A stretch of 62,642 nt of DNA from Candidatus Gemmiger excrementigallinarum (GTDB lineage: Bacteria; Bacillota; Clostridia; Oscillospirales; Ruminococcaceae). The notes under the pieces are model-generated. The model had not been told where the DNA came from. It worked only from the letters and a program-made list of their open reading frames with translations, and searched no databases. Location: the NCBI GenBank assembly GCA_019116445.1, contig DXBP01000031.1, positions 1 through 62,642 on the forward strand, given 5' to 3'. This document shows positions 48,920-58,539 of the stretch, piece by piece (position 1 is the first letter of the stretch; every line of letters begins with the position of its first letter). The translations under genes and the position numbers were made by a program.

Positions 48920-50224
48920 TTATTCCAGGAACCCTTTGTGGTAACGGGCGGTCATATAACCTTCCAGCGCACGGCCGGTTTCCAGCGCAACACCCACAAC
49001 GATCAGCAGGCTGGTACCACCCAACTGGATGGAGGTGCCGGTGATGTTGCCGAGGATGATGGGCAGGCCCGCGACGATGGCCAGGAAGATGGCACCGATG
49101 AGGGTGATCTTGGACAGCGTCTTGGTGATGAAATCACTGGTGGGCTTGCCGGGACGGATACCGGGAATCGTACCGTTGTTTTTACGGAGCTGGTTGGCGA
49201 TATCTACGGGATTGTACTGAATCGCAACATAGAAATAGTTGAATGCCACGATCAGCAGCACATAAACGATGAGGTAGAGCACGCTGTTGTAGTTGAACGC
49301 ACTGAAGAAGGCGTACAAATACGGATGTGCAGCGGCGTCCAGATTGATGAACCGGAAGATCAGGCCCGGCAGGCTGCACAGCGTCGAGGCAAAGATGATC
49401 GGCATAACACCGGTCATGTTGACCTTGATGGGAATGTAGCTGGCCTGGCCGCCGTACATCTTGCGGCCCACAACACGCTTGGCGTACTGCACCGGAATGC
49501 GGCGCTCCGCGTTGGTCAGGACCGCCACGAAGATCACCGCCACCAGGGCGAGAACCAGCAGAGCGGGCAGGAAGAAGTAGAACTGGGGTTCACCGTTCTG
49601 CGCACGGCCCACGATGTTGGTCACCGCACTGTAGACGGAAGACCAACGGGCCACGATGCCGGCGAAGATCAGCAGCGAAATACCGTTGCCGATGCCTTTG
49701 GAGTCAATCTGGTTACCCAGCCAGGTGCAGAGCTGCGAACCGGCGGTGAAAGCCAGAATGATAACCACGGCCGTGAAGATACCGGCGAAACCGTCGGTGT
49801 ACTTCAGTGCGCCCATGTTGCGGATGATGAAGTAGTAGCCGATGGACAACATCAGACCGATACCCGCGCCAACGTAGTTGGTGATGCGGCGCATCTTGCG
49901 CTGTCCCTCCTCACCTTCCTTGGTGAGGTTTTCCAGATACGGAATGGCTACTGCCAGCAGCTGCATAATGATGGAGGCATTGATGGCGGGCTGCACGCCA
50001 AGAGCGAAGATGGTACATTCGCTCAGAGCGCCGCCGGACATCATGTTGAGGTACTCCAGCATATCGCCAGTGCCGCCGGCAAACATGGAGGACAGCGCGC
50101 TGGCCGTGATATACGGCACAGGAATCGCGCAGCCCAGGCGGAACAAAACGAGGATCAGGAAGGTGAACAGGAGCCGTTTACGGAGATCATCGATCTTCCA
50201 GGCATTCCGGAAGGTTTCAAACAC
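48920..50224 (-). CDS. secY: Protein translocase subunit SecY
   Basis: A 434-residue, ten-helix channel of the Sec translocon. LLFTFLILVLFRLGCAIPVP is helix 1, ALGVQPAINASIIMQLL the plug/TM2 region, and GIRPGKPTSDFITKTL a cytoplasmic loop. It exports unfolded proteins with SecEG and SecA. It starts one base after the rplO stop. Confidence 0.98.
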   Translation of the reverse strand: MFETFRNAWKIDDLRKRLLFTFLILVLFRLGCAIPVPYITASALSSMFAGGTGDMLEYLNMMSGGALSECTIFALGVQPAINASIIMQLLAVAIPYLENLTKEGEEGQRKMRRITNYVGAGIGLMLSIGYYFIIRNMGALKYTDGFAGIFTAVVIILAFTAGSQLCTWLGNQIDSKGIGNGISLLIFAGIVARWSSVYSAVTNIVGRAQNGEPQFYFFLPALLVLALVAVIFVAVLTNAERRIPVQYAKRVVGRKMYGGQASYIPIKVNMTGVMPIIFASTLCSLPGLIFRFINLDAAAHPYLYAFFSAFNYNSVLYLIVYVLLIVAFNYFYVAIQYNPVDIANQLRKNNGTIPGIRPGKPTSDFITKTLSKITLIGAIFLAIVAGLPIILGNITGTSIQLGGTSLLIVVGVALETGRALEGYMTARYHKGFLE

Positions 50225-50225
50225 C

Positions 50226-50663
50226 TTACATCACCTCAGCCTTCCCGCCTGCTTTCTCGATTTTTTCCTTGGCAGAGGCAGTGTAGGCAGCGACCTTGAC
50301 GTTGACAGCCTTGGTCAGCTCGCCATTGCCCAGCACCTTGACGCCGTCCAGCGTCTTGGAGATGATGCCGGCCTTGAGCAGGGCCTCGGCATCCACGGTC
50401 GCGCCGGCCTCGAACTTCTCGAGGTCAGATACCTTGATGGTAACATACTTGGTCGCGAAAATGTTGTTGAAACCGCGCTTCGGCAGACGACGCTGCAGAG
50501 GCATCTGGCCGCCTTCGAAACCGGCCTTCTTCACGCCGGAACGGGCTTTCTGGCCCTTGTGGCCGAAGCCAGCGGTCTTGCCGTTGCCGGAACCGGCACC
50601 GCGGCCCTTACGGGTCACGGCCTTGCGGGCGCCAGCGGACGCTTTCAGTTCATGAAGTTTCAT
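50226..50663 (-). CDS. rplO: 50S ribosomal protein L15
   Basis: A 145-residue L15. The glycine-rich N-terminus GRGAGSGNGKTAGFGHKGQK binds rRNA, and GFEGGQMPLQRRLPKRGF is invariant. The ATG at 50663 follows GGAGG; an earlier in-frame start is rejected. It is followed immediately by secY. Confidence 0.97.
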   Translation of the reverse strand: MKLHELKASAGARKAVTRKGRGAGSGNGKTAGFGHKGQKARSGVKKAGFEGGQMPLQRRLPKRGFNNIFATKYVTIKVSDLEKFEAGATVDAEALLKAGIISKTLDGVKVLGNGELTKAVNVKVAAYTASAKEKIEKAGGKAEVM

Positions 50664-50680
50664 GCTTGCACCTCCTTGCA

Positions 50681-50860
50681 TTACGCCTTGGTCACGACGA
50701 CCAGGTGCGCGATCTTGGCGATCTTGCCCTGGGTAGCCGCGTTGTCAGGCTGCTCGGTAACCTCACCGGGACGGTTCAGGCCCAGAGAGTGCGCAACGGC
50801 GATCTGCTCTTTGCCGCGGCCGATCAGGCTTTTGGCGAGACGAATGGTAACTTTTTCCAT
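50681..50860 (-). CDS. rpmD: 50S ribosomal protein L30
   Basis: A 59-residue L30, starting MEKVTIRLAKSLIGRGKEQI and containing HSLGLNRPGEVTEQPD. The ATG at 50860 has AGGAGGG upstream. The short length is normal for the bacterial protein. Confidence 0.96.
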   Translation of the reverse strand: MEKVTIRLAKSLIGRGKEQIAVAHSLGLNRPGEVTEQPDNAATQGKIAKIAHLVVVTKA

Positions 50861-50873
50861 TGTAGTACCCTCC

Positions 50874-51377
50874 TTAACCCAGGATCTCGGCAACAGTCTT
50901 GCCGCGCTTGGCCGCGACGCTCTCGGCGTCGGTCAGGCCGCACAGACCTGCGAAGGTGGCAGCAGTGACGTTGATGGGGTTGTTGGAGCGCAGGCTCTTG
51001 GCACGAATGTCCTTGATGCCGGCGCACTCGAGCACCGCACGGACGGGACCACCGGCCAGAACGCCGGTACCGGGAGCAGCGGGACGCATCAGAACGCGGC
51101 CGGCGCCAAACTCGCCAACGATCTCGTGAGGAATGGTGCTGCCCTTCATGGCGATCTTGCGCATGTTCTTCTTGGCAGCGCCTTCACCCTTGCGGATGGC
51201 CTCGGGAACTTCGCCGGACTTGCCGACGCCGTAGCCGATGTTGCCCTTGCCGTCGCCGACGACGATCAGCGCGGCGAACTTCATGACGCGGCCACCCTTG
51301 ACGGTCTTGGAAACGCGGTTGATGGAGACGACCTTGGTGATCATGCCGTCATCTTGTTCTCTTCTCTGCATGGCCAT
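50874..51377 (-). CDS. rpsE: 30S ribosomal protein S5
   Basis: A 167-residue S5 at the mRNA entry and decoding region. [20 protein letters not shown] starts the dsRNA-binding fold, [20 protein letters not shown] follows, and [15 protein letters not shown] forms the second domain. It is a site of spectinomycin-resistance changes in other bacteria; nothing unusual is seen here. Confidence 0.97.
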   Translation of the reverse strand: MAMQRREQDDGMITKVVSINRVSKTVKGGRVMKFAALIVVGDGKGNIGYGVGKSGEVPEAIRKGEGAAKKNMRKIAMKGSTIPHEIVGEFGAGRVLMRPAAPGTGVLAGGPVRAVLECAGIKDIRAKSLRSNNPINVTAATFAGLCGLTDAESVAAKRGKTVAEILG

Positions 51378-51395
51378 TGTATCTTCTCCCTCCTC

Positions 51396-51755
51396 TTACA
51401 GTTTCAGGCCGGCTTCGCGGGCGCCCTCAGCAAGCGCCTGGACGCGGCCCTGGTAGACGAAACCGCCGCGGTCGTAGACCACTTCGGTAATGCCCTTCTC
51501 GAGGCACTTCTTGGCGATGGCCTCGCCAACCTTCTTAGCGGCCTCAATGTTGCCGCCGTAAGCGTTGAAATCTTTGTCCATGCTGGACGCGCTGGCCAGG
51601 GTGACACCCTTGGTATCATCGATAACCTGGGCGTAGATGTGCTTGGCAGAGCGGAAAACATCCAGACGGGGACGCTCGGCGGTGCCGCTGATCTTGCCGC
51701 GGACGCGGCGGTGACGGCGAAGACGAGCTTCGTTCTTATCAGCCTTATTGACCAT
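51396..51755 (-). CDS. rplR: 50S ribosomal protein L18
   Basis: A 119-residue L18, which binds 5S r[22 protein letters not shown] and [19 protein letters not shown] are typical, with [18 protein letters not shown]-like C-terminal residues ([19 protein letters not shown]). It lies in the spc operon between rplF and rpsE. Confidence 0.97.
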   Translation of the reverse strand: MVNKADKNEARLRRHRRVRGKISGTAERPRLDVFRSAKHIYAQVIDDTKGVTLASASSMDKDFNAYGGNIEAAKKVGEAIAKKCLEKGITEVVYDRGGFVYQGRVQALAEGAREAGLKL

Positions 51756-51773
51756 AATGTTTCTCCTCTCCTA

Positions 51774-52322
51774 TTATTTACCCTTGCCGGCTTTGCCTTC
51801 CTTGCGGATGACATACTCGCCAACATAGCGGATACCCTTGCCCTTGTACGGCTCGGGCGGGCGTTTGCCGCGGACTTCAGCGGCATACTGGCCGACTTCC
51901 TGCTTGTCGATACCGACGATGCTGAAATGCAGAGCATCCTTCAGTTCGATCTTGATGGTGTCGGTTTCCTCGAACTCAACGGGGTGAGAGAAGCCCAGGG
52001 TCAGGACCAGCTTGTTGCCCTGCTTGGCGGCACGGTAGCCGACACCCTGGATTTCCAGATCCTTGCGGAAGCCTTCGGTAACACCGACCACCATGTTGTG
52101 GATGATGGTGCGGGTCAGGCCGTGGAGGCTGCGGGCCTCCTTCTCGTCATTGGGGCGGGTAACCAAAATCTCATTGCCCTCAACGTTGACGTTCATGAGG
52201 GGATGGTATTTGGAATGCAGGGTACCCTTGGGGCCCTTCACGGTGATGGCGTGCTCGGCCGCGTCGACCTTGACTTCCACACCCGCGGGAATGACGATGG
52301 GTTTTCTTCCAATTCTCGACAT
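51774..52322 (-). CDS. rplF: 50S ribosomal protein L6
   Basis: A 182-residue L6 near the GTPase centre. It begins SRIGRKPIVIPAGVEVKVD, repeats its fold twice, and ends with RGKRPPEPYKGKGIRYVGEY, which is diagnostic. A standard ribosome site precedes the ATG. Confidence 0.97.
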   Translation of the reverse strand: MSRIGRKPIVIPAGVEVKVDAAEHAITVKGPKGTLHSKYHPLMNVNVEGNEILVTRPNDEKEARSLHGLTRTIIHNMVVGVTEGFRKDLEIQGVGYRAAKQGNKLVLTLGFSHPVEFEETDTIKIELKDALHFSIVGIDKQEVGQYAAEVRGKRPPEPYKGKGIRYVGEYVIRKEGKAGKGK

Positions 52323-52339
52323 TGTCTATTGCCCCTTTC

Positions 52340-52738
52340 TTACCACACAAAGGCGAGGACTTCACCGCCGACATGAGCAGCACGGGCAGCCTTGTCGGTC
52401 ATGACGCCTTTCGAGGTGGAGATGATCGCGGTGCCCAGGCCCTTCATGACCTTGGGCATATCTTCGCAGTTGGTGTAAATACGCAGGCCCGGCTTGGAAA
52501 CGCGCTTCAGGCCGGCGATAACCGGCGTACCATTTTCCTGGTACTTGAGGGTCAGGGTGATGGTCCCCTGCTTGTTGTCCTCGGTCACTTTCATACCCTT
52601 GATGTAACCCTCATCAACCAGGATCTGGCAGATCGCCTTCTTCAGGTTGGAAGCAGGGATATCCACGGAAGGGTGTTTGGCAGTGCTCGCGTTGCGGATG
52701 CGGGTAAGCAGGTCCGCGATGGGATCGGTGATTTGCAT
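52340..52738 (-). CDS. rpsH: 30S ribosomal protein S8
   Basis: A 132-residue S8, a primary 16S rRNA binder. [20 protein letters not shown] starts it and [20 protein letters not shown] ends it. In E. coli S8 regulates the spc operon; no mimic site was identified here. Confidence 0.97.
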   Translation of the reverse strand: MQITDPIADLLTRIRNASTAKHPSVDIPASNLKKAICQILVDEGYIKGMKVTEDNKQGTITLTLKYQENGTPVIAGLKRVSKPGLRIYTNCEDMPKVMKGLGTAIISTSKGVMTDKAARAAHVGGEVLAFVW

Positions 52739-52806
52739 GCCACTAACCTCCTTAGGTTGTGTTTCTCAAAGTGTTGATTTTCGTTCAGACAGAAGCAATC
52801 AAGGGC

Positions 52807-52992
52807 TTACCAGGAAGCCTTCTTGACGCCGGGGATCTCGCCCTTGTAGGCCAGCTCACGGAAGCAGATACGGCAAACACCGTACTTGCGCAGGTAAGCA
52901 TGGGGACGGCCGCAGATCTTGCAGCGGTTGTAAGCGCGGGTCGAGAACTTGGCGGGACGCTGCTGCTTGAGCTTCATAGAAGTTTTTGCCAT
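52807..52992 (-). CDS. rpsZ: 30S ribosomal protein S14, zinc type
   Basis: A 61-residue S14 of the short C+ form. [20 protein letters not shown] holds both halves of the C-x2-C ... C-x2-C zinc site. The C- paralogue, used under zinc shortage in other Firmicutes, is not in the window. Confidence 0.97.
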   Translation of the reverse strand: MAKTSMKLKQQRPAKFSTRAYNRCKICGRPHAYLRKYGVCRICFRELAYKGEIPGVKKASW

Positions 52993-53006
52993 TATGGTTC
53001 CCTCCC

Positions 53007-53546
53007 TTAGTTAGCGAACGGAGCGCCCAGAGCCTTCAGCAGCTCCTTGGCTTCCTCGTCGGTCTTGGCGGTGGTGACGAAGCAGATGTCCATGCCGCGG
53101 ATCGCGTCGACCTTGTCGAAGTCGATCTCGGGGAAGATGATCTGCTCCTTCAGGCCGAAGGCGTAGTTGCCGCGGCCGTCGAAGGAGTTGCCGTTGATGC
53201 CGCGGAAGTCACGCACGCGGGGCAGCGCGACGTTGAACAGGCGATCCACGAACTCGTACATACGCTCACCACGCAGGGTGACCTTGGCGCCGATGGGCAT
53301 GCCCTGGCGCAGCTTGAAGTTTGCAACGCTCTTCTTGGCCTTGCAGACCACAGCCTTCTGGCCGGTGATCAGGCCCAGGTCAGCGACGATAGCGTCGATG
53401 ACCTTGGCGTTCTCTTTGGCTTCGCCGGCGGCAACATTGATGATGACCTTATCCAGCTTGGGGATCTGCATAACGCTCTTGTAGCCGAACTTCTTGTTCA
53501 GGGCCGGAGCGATCTCGTTGACATACTGTTCTTTCAAACGTGCCAT
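53007..53546 (-). CDS. rplE: 50S ribosomal protein L5
   Basis: A 179-residue L5, a 5S rRNA binder that contacts P-site t[41 protein letters not shown] and [20 protein letters not shown] follow the usual order. It is 14 bases upstream of rpsZ. Confidence 0.97.
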   Translation of the reverse strand: MARLKEQYVNEIAPALNKKFGYKSVMQIPKLDKVIINVAAGEAKENAKVIDAIVADLGLITGQKAVVCKAKKSVANFKLRQGMPIGAKVTLRGERMYEFVDRLFNVALPRVRDFRGINGNSFDGRGNYAFGLKEQIIFPEIDFDKVDAIRGMDICFVTTAKTDEEAKELLKALGAPFAN

Positions 53547-53560
53547 TGTGTACTCCTCCC

Positions 53561-53875
53561 TTACAGTTCAGCGCCGCACTTGCGGCAGACGCGGACGTTC
53601 TTGCCGTCCTTGACGGAATGGGCAACGCGGGTGGGCTTGCCGCACTTGGGGCAGACAGGCTGCACCTTGCAGGCGTAGATAGCGCCCTCGGCCTTGACAA
53701 TGCCGCCCTGCTCACCCTGACGGCGAGGCTTGACGTGCTTGGTGACCATGTTCAGGCCCTCGACGATGACCTTGCCCTCTTTCGGGGAAGTCTGCAGGAC
53801 CTTGCCGGTCTTGCCCTTGTCCTTGCCGGAGATGATCATGACGTTGTCGCCGGTTTTAACATGAAGATTGTTCAT
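53561..53875 (-). CDS. rplX: 50S ribosomal protein L24 with zinc-ribbon tail
   Basis: A 104-residue L24. The KOW start is [20 protein letters not shown]. The C-terminal part has [12 protein letters not shown] and CRKCGAEL, a C-x2-C pair set that probably binds zinc, a variant seen in several anaerobes. It initiates 50S assembly near the tunnel exit. Confidence 0.96.
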   Translation of the reverse strand: MNNLHVKTGDNVMIISGKDKGKTGKVLQTSPKEGKVIVEGLNMVTKHVKPRRQGEQGGIVKAEGAIYACKVQPVCPKCGKPTRVAHSVKDGKNVRVCRKCGAEL

Positions 53876-53891
53876 TCTTATTAAAACCTCC

Positions 53892-54260
53892 TTACAGCGA
53901 TTCGGGAGCCAGGCTCAGGATCTTGGTGAAGCCGGCGTCGCGCAGCTCACGCGCCACAGGTCCAAAGATACGAGTGCCCTTGGGGCTCTTGTCGGCCATA
54001 ACGATGACGGCGGCGTTCTCATCGAAACGGATGTAGGAACCGTCGTCACGGCGCAGGCCGTGCTTGCTACGGACGATGACGGCCTTGACCACGTCGCCCT
54101 TCTTCACGGTACCACCGGGAGCAGCCTTCTTGACGCTGCAAACCACGATGTCACCGATGTTTGCGTATCTCTTGCGGGTACCGCCCAGTACACGGAAGCA
54201 CATTAACTCCTTGGCACCGGTATTGTCGGCCACTTTGAGATAAGTTTGCATCTGAACCAT
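53892..54260 (-). CDS. rplN: 50S ribosomal protein L14
   Basis: A 122-residue L14. [20 protein letters not shown] and [20 protein letters not shown] are conserved. It contacts 16S rRNA across the subunit interface. The first ATG is used, giving the normal length of 122. Confidence 0.98.
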   Translation of the reverse strand: MVQMQTYLKVADNTGAKELMCFRVLGGTRKRYANIGDIVVCSVKKAAPGGTVKKGDVVKAVIVRSKHGLRRDDGSYIRFDENAAVIVMADKSPKGTRIFGPVARELRDAGFTKILSLAPESL

Positions 54261-54293
54261 CTTTCAGGTCCTCCTTTCAAAGTACCAGGCTGA

Positions 54294-54548
54294 TTATTTT
54301 GCTTTCTCGATGATCTTGACCAGACGCCAGTTGACTTCCTTGGAAATCTTGCGGGTCTCCATGATCTCGACGCGGTCGCCGATGCCGGCTTCGTTGTTCT
54401 CGTCATGGGCCTTGAACTTCTTGGTGCGCTTCAAGATCTTCTTGTACAGAGGGTGCTGGACGCTGTCCTTGACGGCGACGACGATGGTCTTGTCCATCTT
54501 GTCGGAAGTGACGACGCCCACACGGGTCTTTCTCAGATTACGTTCCAT
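54294..54548 (-). CDS. rpsQ: 30S ribosomal protein S17
   Basis: An 84-residue OB-fold protein that binds 16S r[23 protein letters not shown] begins it and [20 protein letters not shown] ends it. Standard length and position between rpmC and rplN. Confidence 0.97.
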   Translation of the reverse strand: MERNLRKTRVGVVTSDKMDKTIVVAVKDSVQHPLYKKILKRTKKFKAHDENNEAGIGDRVEIMETRKISKEVNWRLVKIIEKAK

Positions 54549-54563
54549 GTTTTACCCTCCCTC

Positions 54564-54761
54564 TTACGCGTTCTTCGCGTTCTTTTCCGCCATGACGGTC
54601 ATCACACGGGCGATGTCCTTCTTGACGGTGTCGATGCGCAGCGGGTTTTCCAGCTGGTTGATGGCGTGCTGAAAGCGCAGGTTGAACAGTTCGGCTTTCA
54701 GATCTTTGAGCTGCTTGGCCAGCTCAACATCGGTCATTTCGCGCAGTTCAGTGGCTTTCAT
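54564..54761 (-). CDS. rpmC: 50S ribosomal protein L29
   Basis: A 65-residue, two-helix protein at the tunnel exit. [20 protein letters not shown] and [19 protein letters not shown] are typical. It overlaps the end of rplP by four bases (ATGA). Confidence 0.97.
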   Translation of the reverse strand: MKATELREMTDVELAKQLKDLKAELFNLRFQHAINQLENPLRIDTVKKDIARVMTVMAEKNAKNA

Positions 54762-55198
54762 TCAGCGTCGCCCTCCTTCACAGTGTCGAGTTCTTCGCGC
54801 TTGACGAACTTGCAGCGCACCGGCAGCTTATGGGAAGCCAGGCGCAGAGCCTCGCGGGCCGTGGCCTCGTCGACATCGGCGAGCTCAAACAGCACGCGGC
54901 CGGGCTTGACCACGGCCACCCAGTATTCCGGGCTGCCCTTGCCGGAACCCATGCGGGTGCCGGCGGGTTTTTCGGTAACAGGCTTGTCGGGGAAGATCTT
55001 GATCCAGACCTTGCCGCCGCGCTTGATATAACGGGTCATGGCAACACGGGAGGCCTCGATCTGGTTGGAGGTGATCCACGCGGGCTCGAGCGCGACCAGG
55101 CCGTAATCGCCCTGGTTGACCTTGTTGCCGCGCATGGCCTTACCGGTCATGCGGCCGCGCTGAACGCGGCGGTATTTAACACGTTTCGGCAGTAACAT
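54758..55198 (-). CDS. rplP: 50S ribosomal protein L16
   Basis: A 146-residue L16 near the A site. [20 protein letters not shown] starts it and [20 protein letters not shown] is diagnostic. Its start overlaps the rpsC stop by one base, so both are coupled. Confidence 0.98.
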   Translation of the reverse strand: MLLPKRVKYRRVQRGRMTGKAMRGNKVNQGDYGLVALEPAWITSNQIEASRVAMTRYIKRGGKVWIKIFPDKPVTEKPAGTRMGSGKGSPEYWVAVVKPGRVLFELADVDEATAREALRLASHKLPVRCKFVKREELDTVKEGDAE

Positions 55199-55896
55199 TA
55201 CTGTTTGCCTCCTTCCTTCTTGGCAGCCGTCTTGGCGCCCTTGAGGATCTCGCCTTTGTAGATCCAGACCTTGACGCCGACCTTGCCGTAGGTGGTGTTG
55301 GCTTCCGCAAACCCGTAGTCGATATCCGCGCGCAGGGTCTGCAGGGGGATGGTGCCTTCGTGGTAGCTTTCCACGCGGGCGATGTCCGCGCCGGCGAGAC
55401 GGCCGGAGCAGGTCACCTTGATGCCCTTGGCGGGCACGCCGCCGCGGGGCTGCATAGCGTTGCGGATCGCCTGCTTCATGGCGCGGCGGAATGCGATGCG
55501 GCGCTCGAGCTGAGAAGCGACGTCCTCGGCCACGAGCTGGGCGTTGGTGCCGGTGCCCTTGACCTCAACAATGTTGAGGTTGACGTTCTTGCCGGTGAGC
55601 TTGGCCAGCTGTTTTTCCAGCTTGGCGCTCTCGGCGCCGCCCTTGCCGATGACCATGCCCGGCTTGGCGCAGAAGACGTTGACCTTGATGCGCGGGGCGC
55701 CGGTCTGGCTGTCCACCGTGCGCTCGATCTCGATCTTGGGGATGCCGGCGGAGTACAGCTGCTTCTTCAGAGTGGTGCGGATCTTGTGATCCTCGACCAG
55801 GGTGTCACCGAAGGCCTGCTTAGAGGTAAACCAGCGGCTGTCCCAATCTTTGATAACACCCACGCGCATGCCGTGGGGATTGACTTTCTGGCCCAT
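55198..55896 (-). CDS. rpsC: 30S ribosomal protein S3
   Basis: A 232-residue S3 at the mRNA entry. [20 protein letters not shown] starts it; the KH domain ([20 protein letters not shown]) and the C-terminal [12 protein letters not shown] follow. The start has AGGAGG upstream. Confidence 0.98.
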   Translation of the reverse strand: MGQKVNPHGMRVGVIKDWDSRWFTSKQAFGDTLVEDHKIRTTLKKQLYSAGIPKIEIERTVDSQTGAPRIKVNVFCAKPGMVIGKGGAESAKLEKQLAKLTGKNVNLNIVEVKGTGTNAQLVAEDVASQLERRIAFRRAMKQAIRNAMQPRGGVPAKGIKVTCSGRLAGADIARVESYHEGTIPLQTLRADIDYGFAEANTTYGKVGVKVWIYKGEILKGAKTAAKKEGGKQ

Positions 55897-55908
55897 TTGT
55901 TTACCTCC

Positions 55909-56244
55909 TTACTCTTTCTCTTTCAGAACGACCGTCATGTGGCTGGTGCGCTTGAGGATGCGGTACGCACGGCCATGGTCGCGCGGCATGATGCGCTTGA
56001 GCGTGGGGCCGGGGCAGACATAGCATTCCGCCACATACAGGCTGTTGCGGTCCATGTTGAAGTTGTTTTCAGCATTGGCCGCAGCGGAGTTGACCAGCTT
56101 GAGAAGGGGCTCGCAGGCCGCCTTCGGGGTATACTGCAGAATAGCCAGCGCTTCGTCCAGAGGCTTGTTGCGGATGAGATCCATCACGATCGAAACCTTA
56201 CGCGGACTGATGCGGGCGTAACGGAGAATAGCCCGTGCTTCCAT
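55909..56244 (-). CDS. rplV: 50S ribosomal protein L22
   Basis: A 111-residue L22 lining the exit tunnel. [20 protein letters not shown] and the C-terminal [20 protein letters not shown] are typical. The tip of the tunnel loop shows no obvious macrolide-resistance insertion. Confidence 0.97.
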   Translation of the reverse strand: MEARAILRYARISPRKVSIVMDLIRNKPLDEALAILQYTPKAACEPLLKLVNSAAANAENNFNMDRNSLYVAECYVCPGPTLKRIMPRDHGRAYRILKRTSHMTVVLKEKE

Positions 56245-56261
56245 TGTTTGCTCCTCCTCTC

Positions 56262-56537
56262 TTACTTACCGGTGGTCTTGCCGCCCGCATGGCCGGTAAA
56301 CTTCCGGGTGGGGGCGAACTCACCGAGCTTGTGGCCGACCATATCCTCGGTGACATAGACGGGCACATGCTTGCGGCCGTCGTGGACGGCGAAGGTGTGG
56401 CCGACGAATTCCGGGAAGATGGTGGAGGCGCGGCTCCAGGTCTTGACGACGCTCTTCTTGCCGCTCTCGTTCATGGCTTCGACTTTCTTCATCAGAGAAG
56501 GCAGGACGTAAGGGCCTTTTTTGGTGCTGCGAGACAT
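56262..56537 (-). CDS. rpsS: 30S ribosomal protein S19
   Basis: A 91-residue S19 of the 30S head. [20 protein letters not shown] starts it and [20 protein letters not shown] closes it. It follows rplB by 15 bases. Confidence 0.98.
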   Translation of the reverse strand: MSRSTKKGPYVLPSLMKKVEAMNESGKKSVVKTWSRASTIFPEFVGHTFAVHDGRKHVPVYVTEDMVGHKLGEFAPTRKFTGHAGGKTTGK

Positions 56538-56552
56538 AGTACTTTACCTCCC

Positions 56553-57383
56553 TTAACCTTTGGCGCGCTTGACGATGAACTTGTCGGAGCGAGCATGATG
56601 TTTGCGGGTCTTGAGGCCCAGGGCCGGCTTGCCCCACGGAGTGCGCGGGCTGGAATGGCCGACCGGGGCGCGGCCTTCGCCGCCGCCGTGCGGGTGATCG
56701 CAGGGGTTCATGACGGTGCCGCGGCTGCCGGGGCGCACGCCCATGTGGCGCTTGCGGCCGGCCTTGCCCAGGTTGACGTTCTCGTGGTCAAGATTGGAGA
56801 CGACGCCGATGGTCGCGATGCAGTTCAGCGGGATGTTGCGCATCTCGCCGGAAGGCAGGCGAACCAGCGCGTAGCCGTTCTCCTTGGCCATCAGCTGCGC
56901 CATAACGCCGGCGGAGCGGACCAGCTGGCCGCCCTTGCCCGGGTACAGCTCGATGTTGTGGATCATGGTACCGACGGGGATGTTCTCGAACGGCAGGGCG
57001 TTGCCGGGCTTGATATCGGCATGGGGGCCCGCCATGACCTTGTCGCCGACCTTGAGGCCGTCCGGCGCGAGGATGTAGCTCTTGACGCCGTCCTCGTACT
57101 GAACGAGAGCGATGAAGGCGGAACGGTTCGGGTCATATTCCAGCGTCATGACAGTGGCGGGGACGTCAAACTTGTTGCGCTTGAAGTCGATGACACGGTA
57201 CTTGACGCGGTTGCCGCCGCCGTGGTGGCGGACGGTGATCTTGCCGGTGTTGTTGCGGCCGGCATGCTTCTTTTTGGGCTGGAGCAGGCTGCGCTCGGGT
57301 TCGACCTTGGACAGCACGCTGTAATCAGTGACAGTCATGCCGCGGCGGCCGGGCGTAGTCGGCTTATACTTTTTGATCGCCAT
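56553..57383 (-). CDS. rplB: 50S ribosomal protein L2
   Basis: A 276-residue L2, needed for subunit joining and near the peptidyl transferase centre. [20 protein letters not shown] begins it; [20 protein letters not shown]-type residues ([20 protein letters not shown]) carry the conserved His. The ATG at 57383 follows AGAAGGAG. Upstream, a ~180-base repeat element separates it from rplW, unlike the short gaps elsewhere in the operon. Confidence 0.98.
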   Translation of the reverse strand: MAIKKYKPTTPGRRGMTVTDYSVLSKVEPERSLLQPKKKHAGRNNTGKITVRHHGGGNRVKYRVIDFKRNKFDVPATVMTLEYDPNRSAFIALVQYEDGVKSYILAPDGLKVGDKVMAGPHADIKPGNALPFENIPVGTMIHNIELYPGKGGQLVRSAGVMAQLMAKENGYALVRLPSGEMRNIPLNCIATIGVVSNLDHENVNLGKAGRKRHMGVRPGSRGTVMNPCDHPHGGGEGRAPVGHSSPRTPWGKPALGLKTRKHHARSDKFIVKRAKG

Positions 57384-57407
57384 GTTGGTACTCCTTCTAA
57401 CTATCTT

Positions 57408-57586
57408 ATGACTTATTATCGGGGTCATATCCCCATAGCTGAATCCCTCGGCGGGGTTCCTGTTAAGGTGCGTCGGCTGCGCCGACGTGCGATGTTTCTG
57501 GAATTTTTTGCGGGACAAAAAATTGCGAAACATCGGATGACTTATTATCGGGGTCATATCCCCATAGCTGAGCCTTCGGCAGGCTC
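57408..57586 (-). repeat. Structured repeat element inserted between rplW and rplB
   Basis: Two identical 35-base direct repeats (57408-57442 and 57537-57571) flank a core with two hairpins. The core has CGTCGGC/GCCGACG (57471-57487) and a longer stem CGATGTTTC/GAAACATCG with inner AATTTTTTG/CAAAAAATT (57490-57535). Each repeat contains GGGG-TCATAT-CCCC and abuts another hairpin with a conserved GCCG loop, whose stem differs between copies yet still pairs. It lies inside a co-transcribed operon and encodes no protein. It looks like a small mobile or RNA-structured intergenic repeat. Confidence 0.75.
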
Positions 57587-57608
57587 GGAATGATCAGGCA
57601 GCGCCGGA

Positions 57609-57902
57609 TCAGGTCATGCTGGTGAAGAACTCGATCTCCTTGGAGTCGGGGGTCAGCGTGACGATGGCCTTCTTGGCCGCGGCGGTGTAGCCGCCGTGCA
57701 GGCCCTGGCGGCGGAAATGGCCGCGCACGTTCATGGTGTTGACCTTCGCAACCTTGACGCCGAACAGCTCTTCGACCGCACGGGCGATGTCGACCTTGGT
57801 GGCGTCGGTGGCAACCTTGAAGGTGTACTTCTTTTCCGCGATGCCCGCCATGGAGTTCTCGGTGATGACGGGGGCGAGAACGATATCCTGTGCGAATTTC
57901 AT
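57609..57902 (-). CDS. rplW: 50S ribosomal protein L23
   Basis: A 97-residue L23 at the tunnel exit, docking site for trigger factor and SRP. DIVLAPVITENSMAGIAEKK and KVNTMNVRGHFRRQGLHGGY are typical. Its start overlaps the rplD stop by one base. The stop is followed by the repeat element. Confidence 0.97.
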   Translation of the reverse strand: MKFAQDIVLAPVITENSMAGIAEKKYTFKVATDATKVDIARAVEELFGVKVAKVNTMNVRGHFRRQGLHGGYTAAAKKAIVTLTPDSKEIEFFTSMT

Positions 57903-58525
57903 CAGCCCAGTACCTCCTCAAGTTTCTTGGCCGCGTCCAGGCTGATGATCATCTTCTCGGCGTTGACAACGTCGTAGGTGTTCACGCTGGCGGCGGTGGT
58001 GGTTTTGACGCCCGGGATGTTGGCGGCGCTCTTGACGAACTTGGCGTCGACCACGTCGTTGACGACGAGGTTCTTCTTGCCGGCGCCGACGGCGGCCAGC
58101 ATGGCCACGACGGTCTTGGTCTTGTACTCCTCGGTGGTGAGCTTGTCGACCACGATCATGTTGCCGTTGGCAGCCTTGTCAGACAGCGCGCTGAGAACAG
58201 CGAGGCGCTTGACCTTCTTGTTGATGCGGTAGCTGTAGTCGCGGGGCTTGGGGCCCAGAGCGACGCCGCCGTGGGTCCACTGCGGCGCGCGGATGGAACC
58301 CTGGCGCGCATGGCCGGTGCCCTTCTGGCGCCACGGCTTCTTGCCGCCGCCGCGCACTTCCTTGCGGATCTTGGTGCTCTGGGTGCCCTGGCGCTGGTTG
58401 GCCAGGAAGTTGACGACCGCCTCGTGGACGGCCTTCTCGTTCGGGGTGATCCCGAACACGGCGTCGGAAAGCTCAACGGTGGAAACTTTCTTGCCGTTCA
58501 TATCGACGACATCAAATTTAGCCAT
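57902..58525 (-). CDS. rplD: 50S ribosomal protein L4
   Basis: A 207-residue L4. RQGTQSTKIRKEVRGGGKKP and GTGHARQGSIRAPQWTHGGV form the tunnel-lining loop. L4 represses the S10 operon in E. coli by binding its leader; whether it does so here is unknown, but the leader at 59651-59991 would be the place to look. Confidence 0.97.
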   Translation of the reverse strand: MAKFDVVDMNGKKVSTVELSDAVFGITPNEKAVHEAVVNFLANQRQGTQSTKIRKEVRGGGKKPWRQKGTGHARQGSIRAPQWTHGGVALGPKPRDYSYRINKKVKRLAVLSALSDKAANGNMIVVDKLTTEEYKTKTVVAMLAAVGAGKKNLVVNDVVDAKFVKSAANIPGVKTTTAASVNTYDVVNAEKMIISLDAAKKLEEVLG

Positions 58526-58539
58526 TGTGTTTTCCTCCC

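Noticed and set aside
48134-52376. Very long plus-strand open frames across adk, secY and the spc operon
   Set aside because: Antisense artefacts over unmistakable ribosomal and secY genes.
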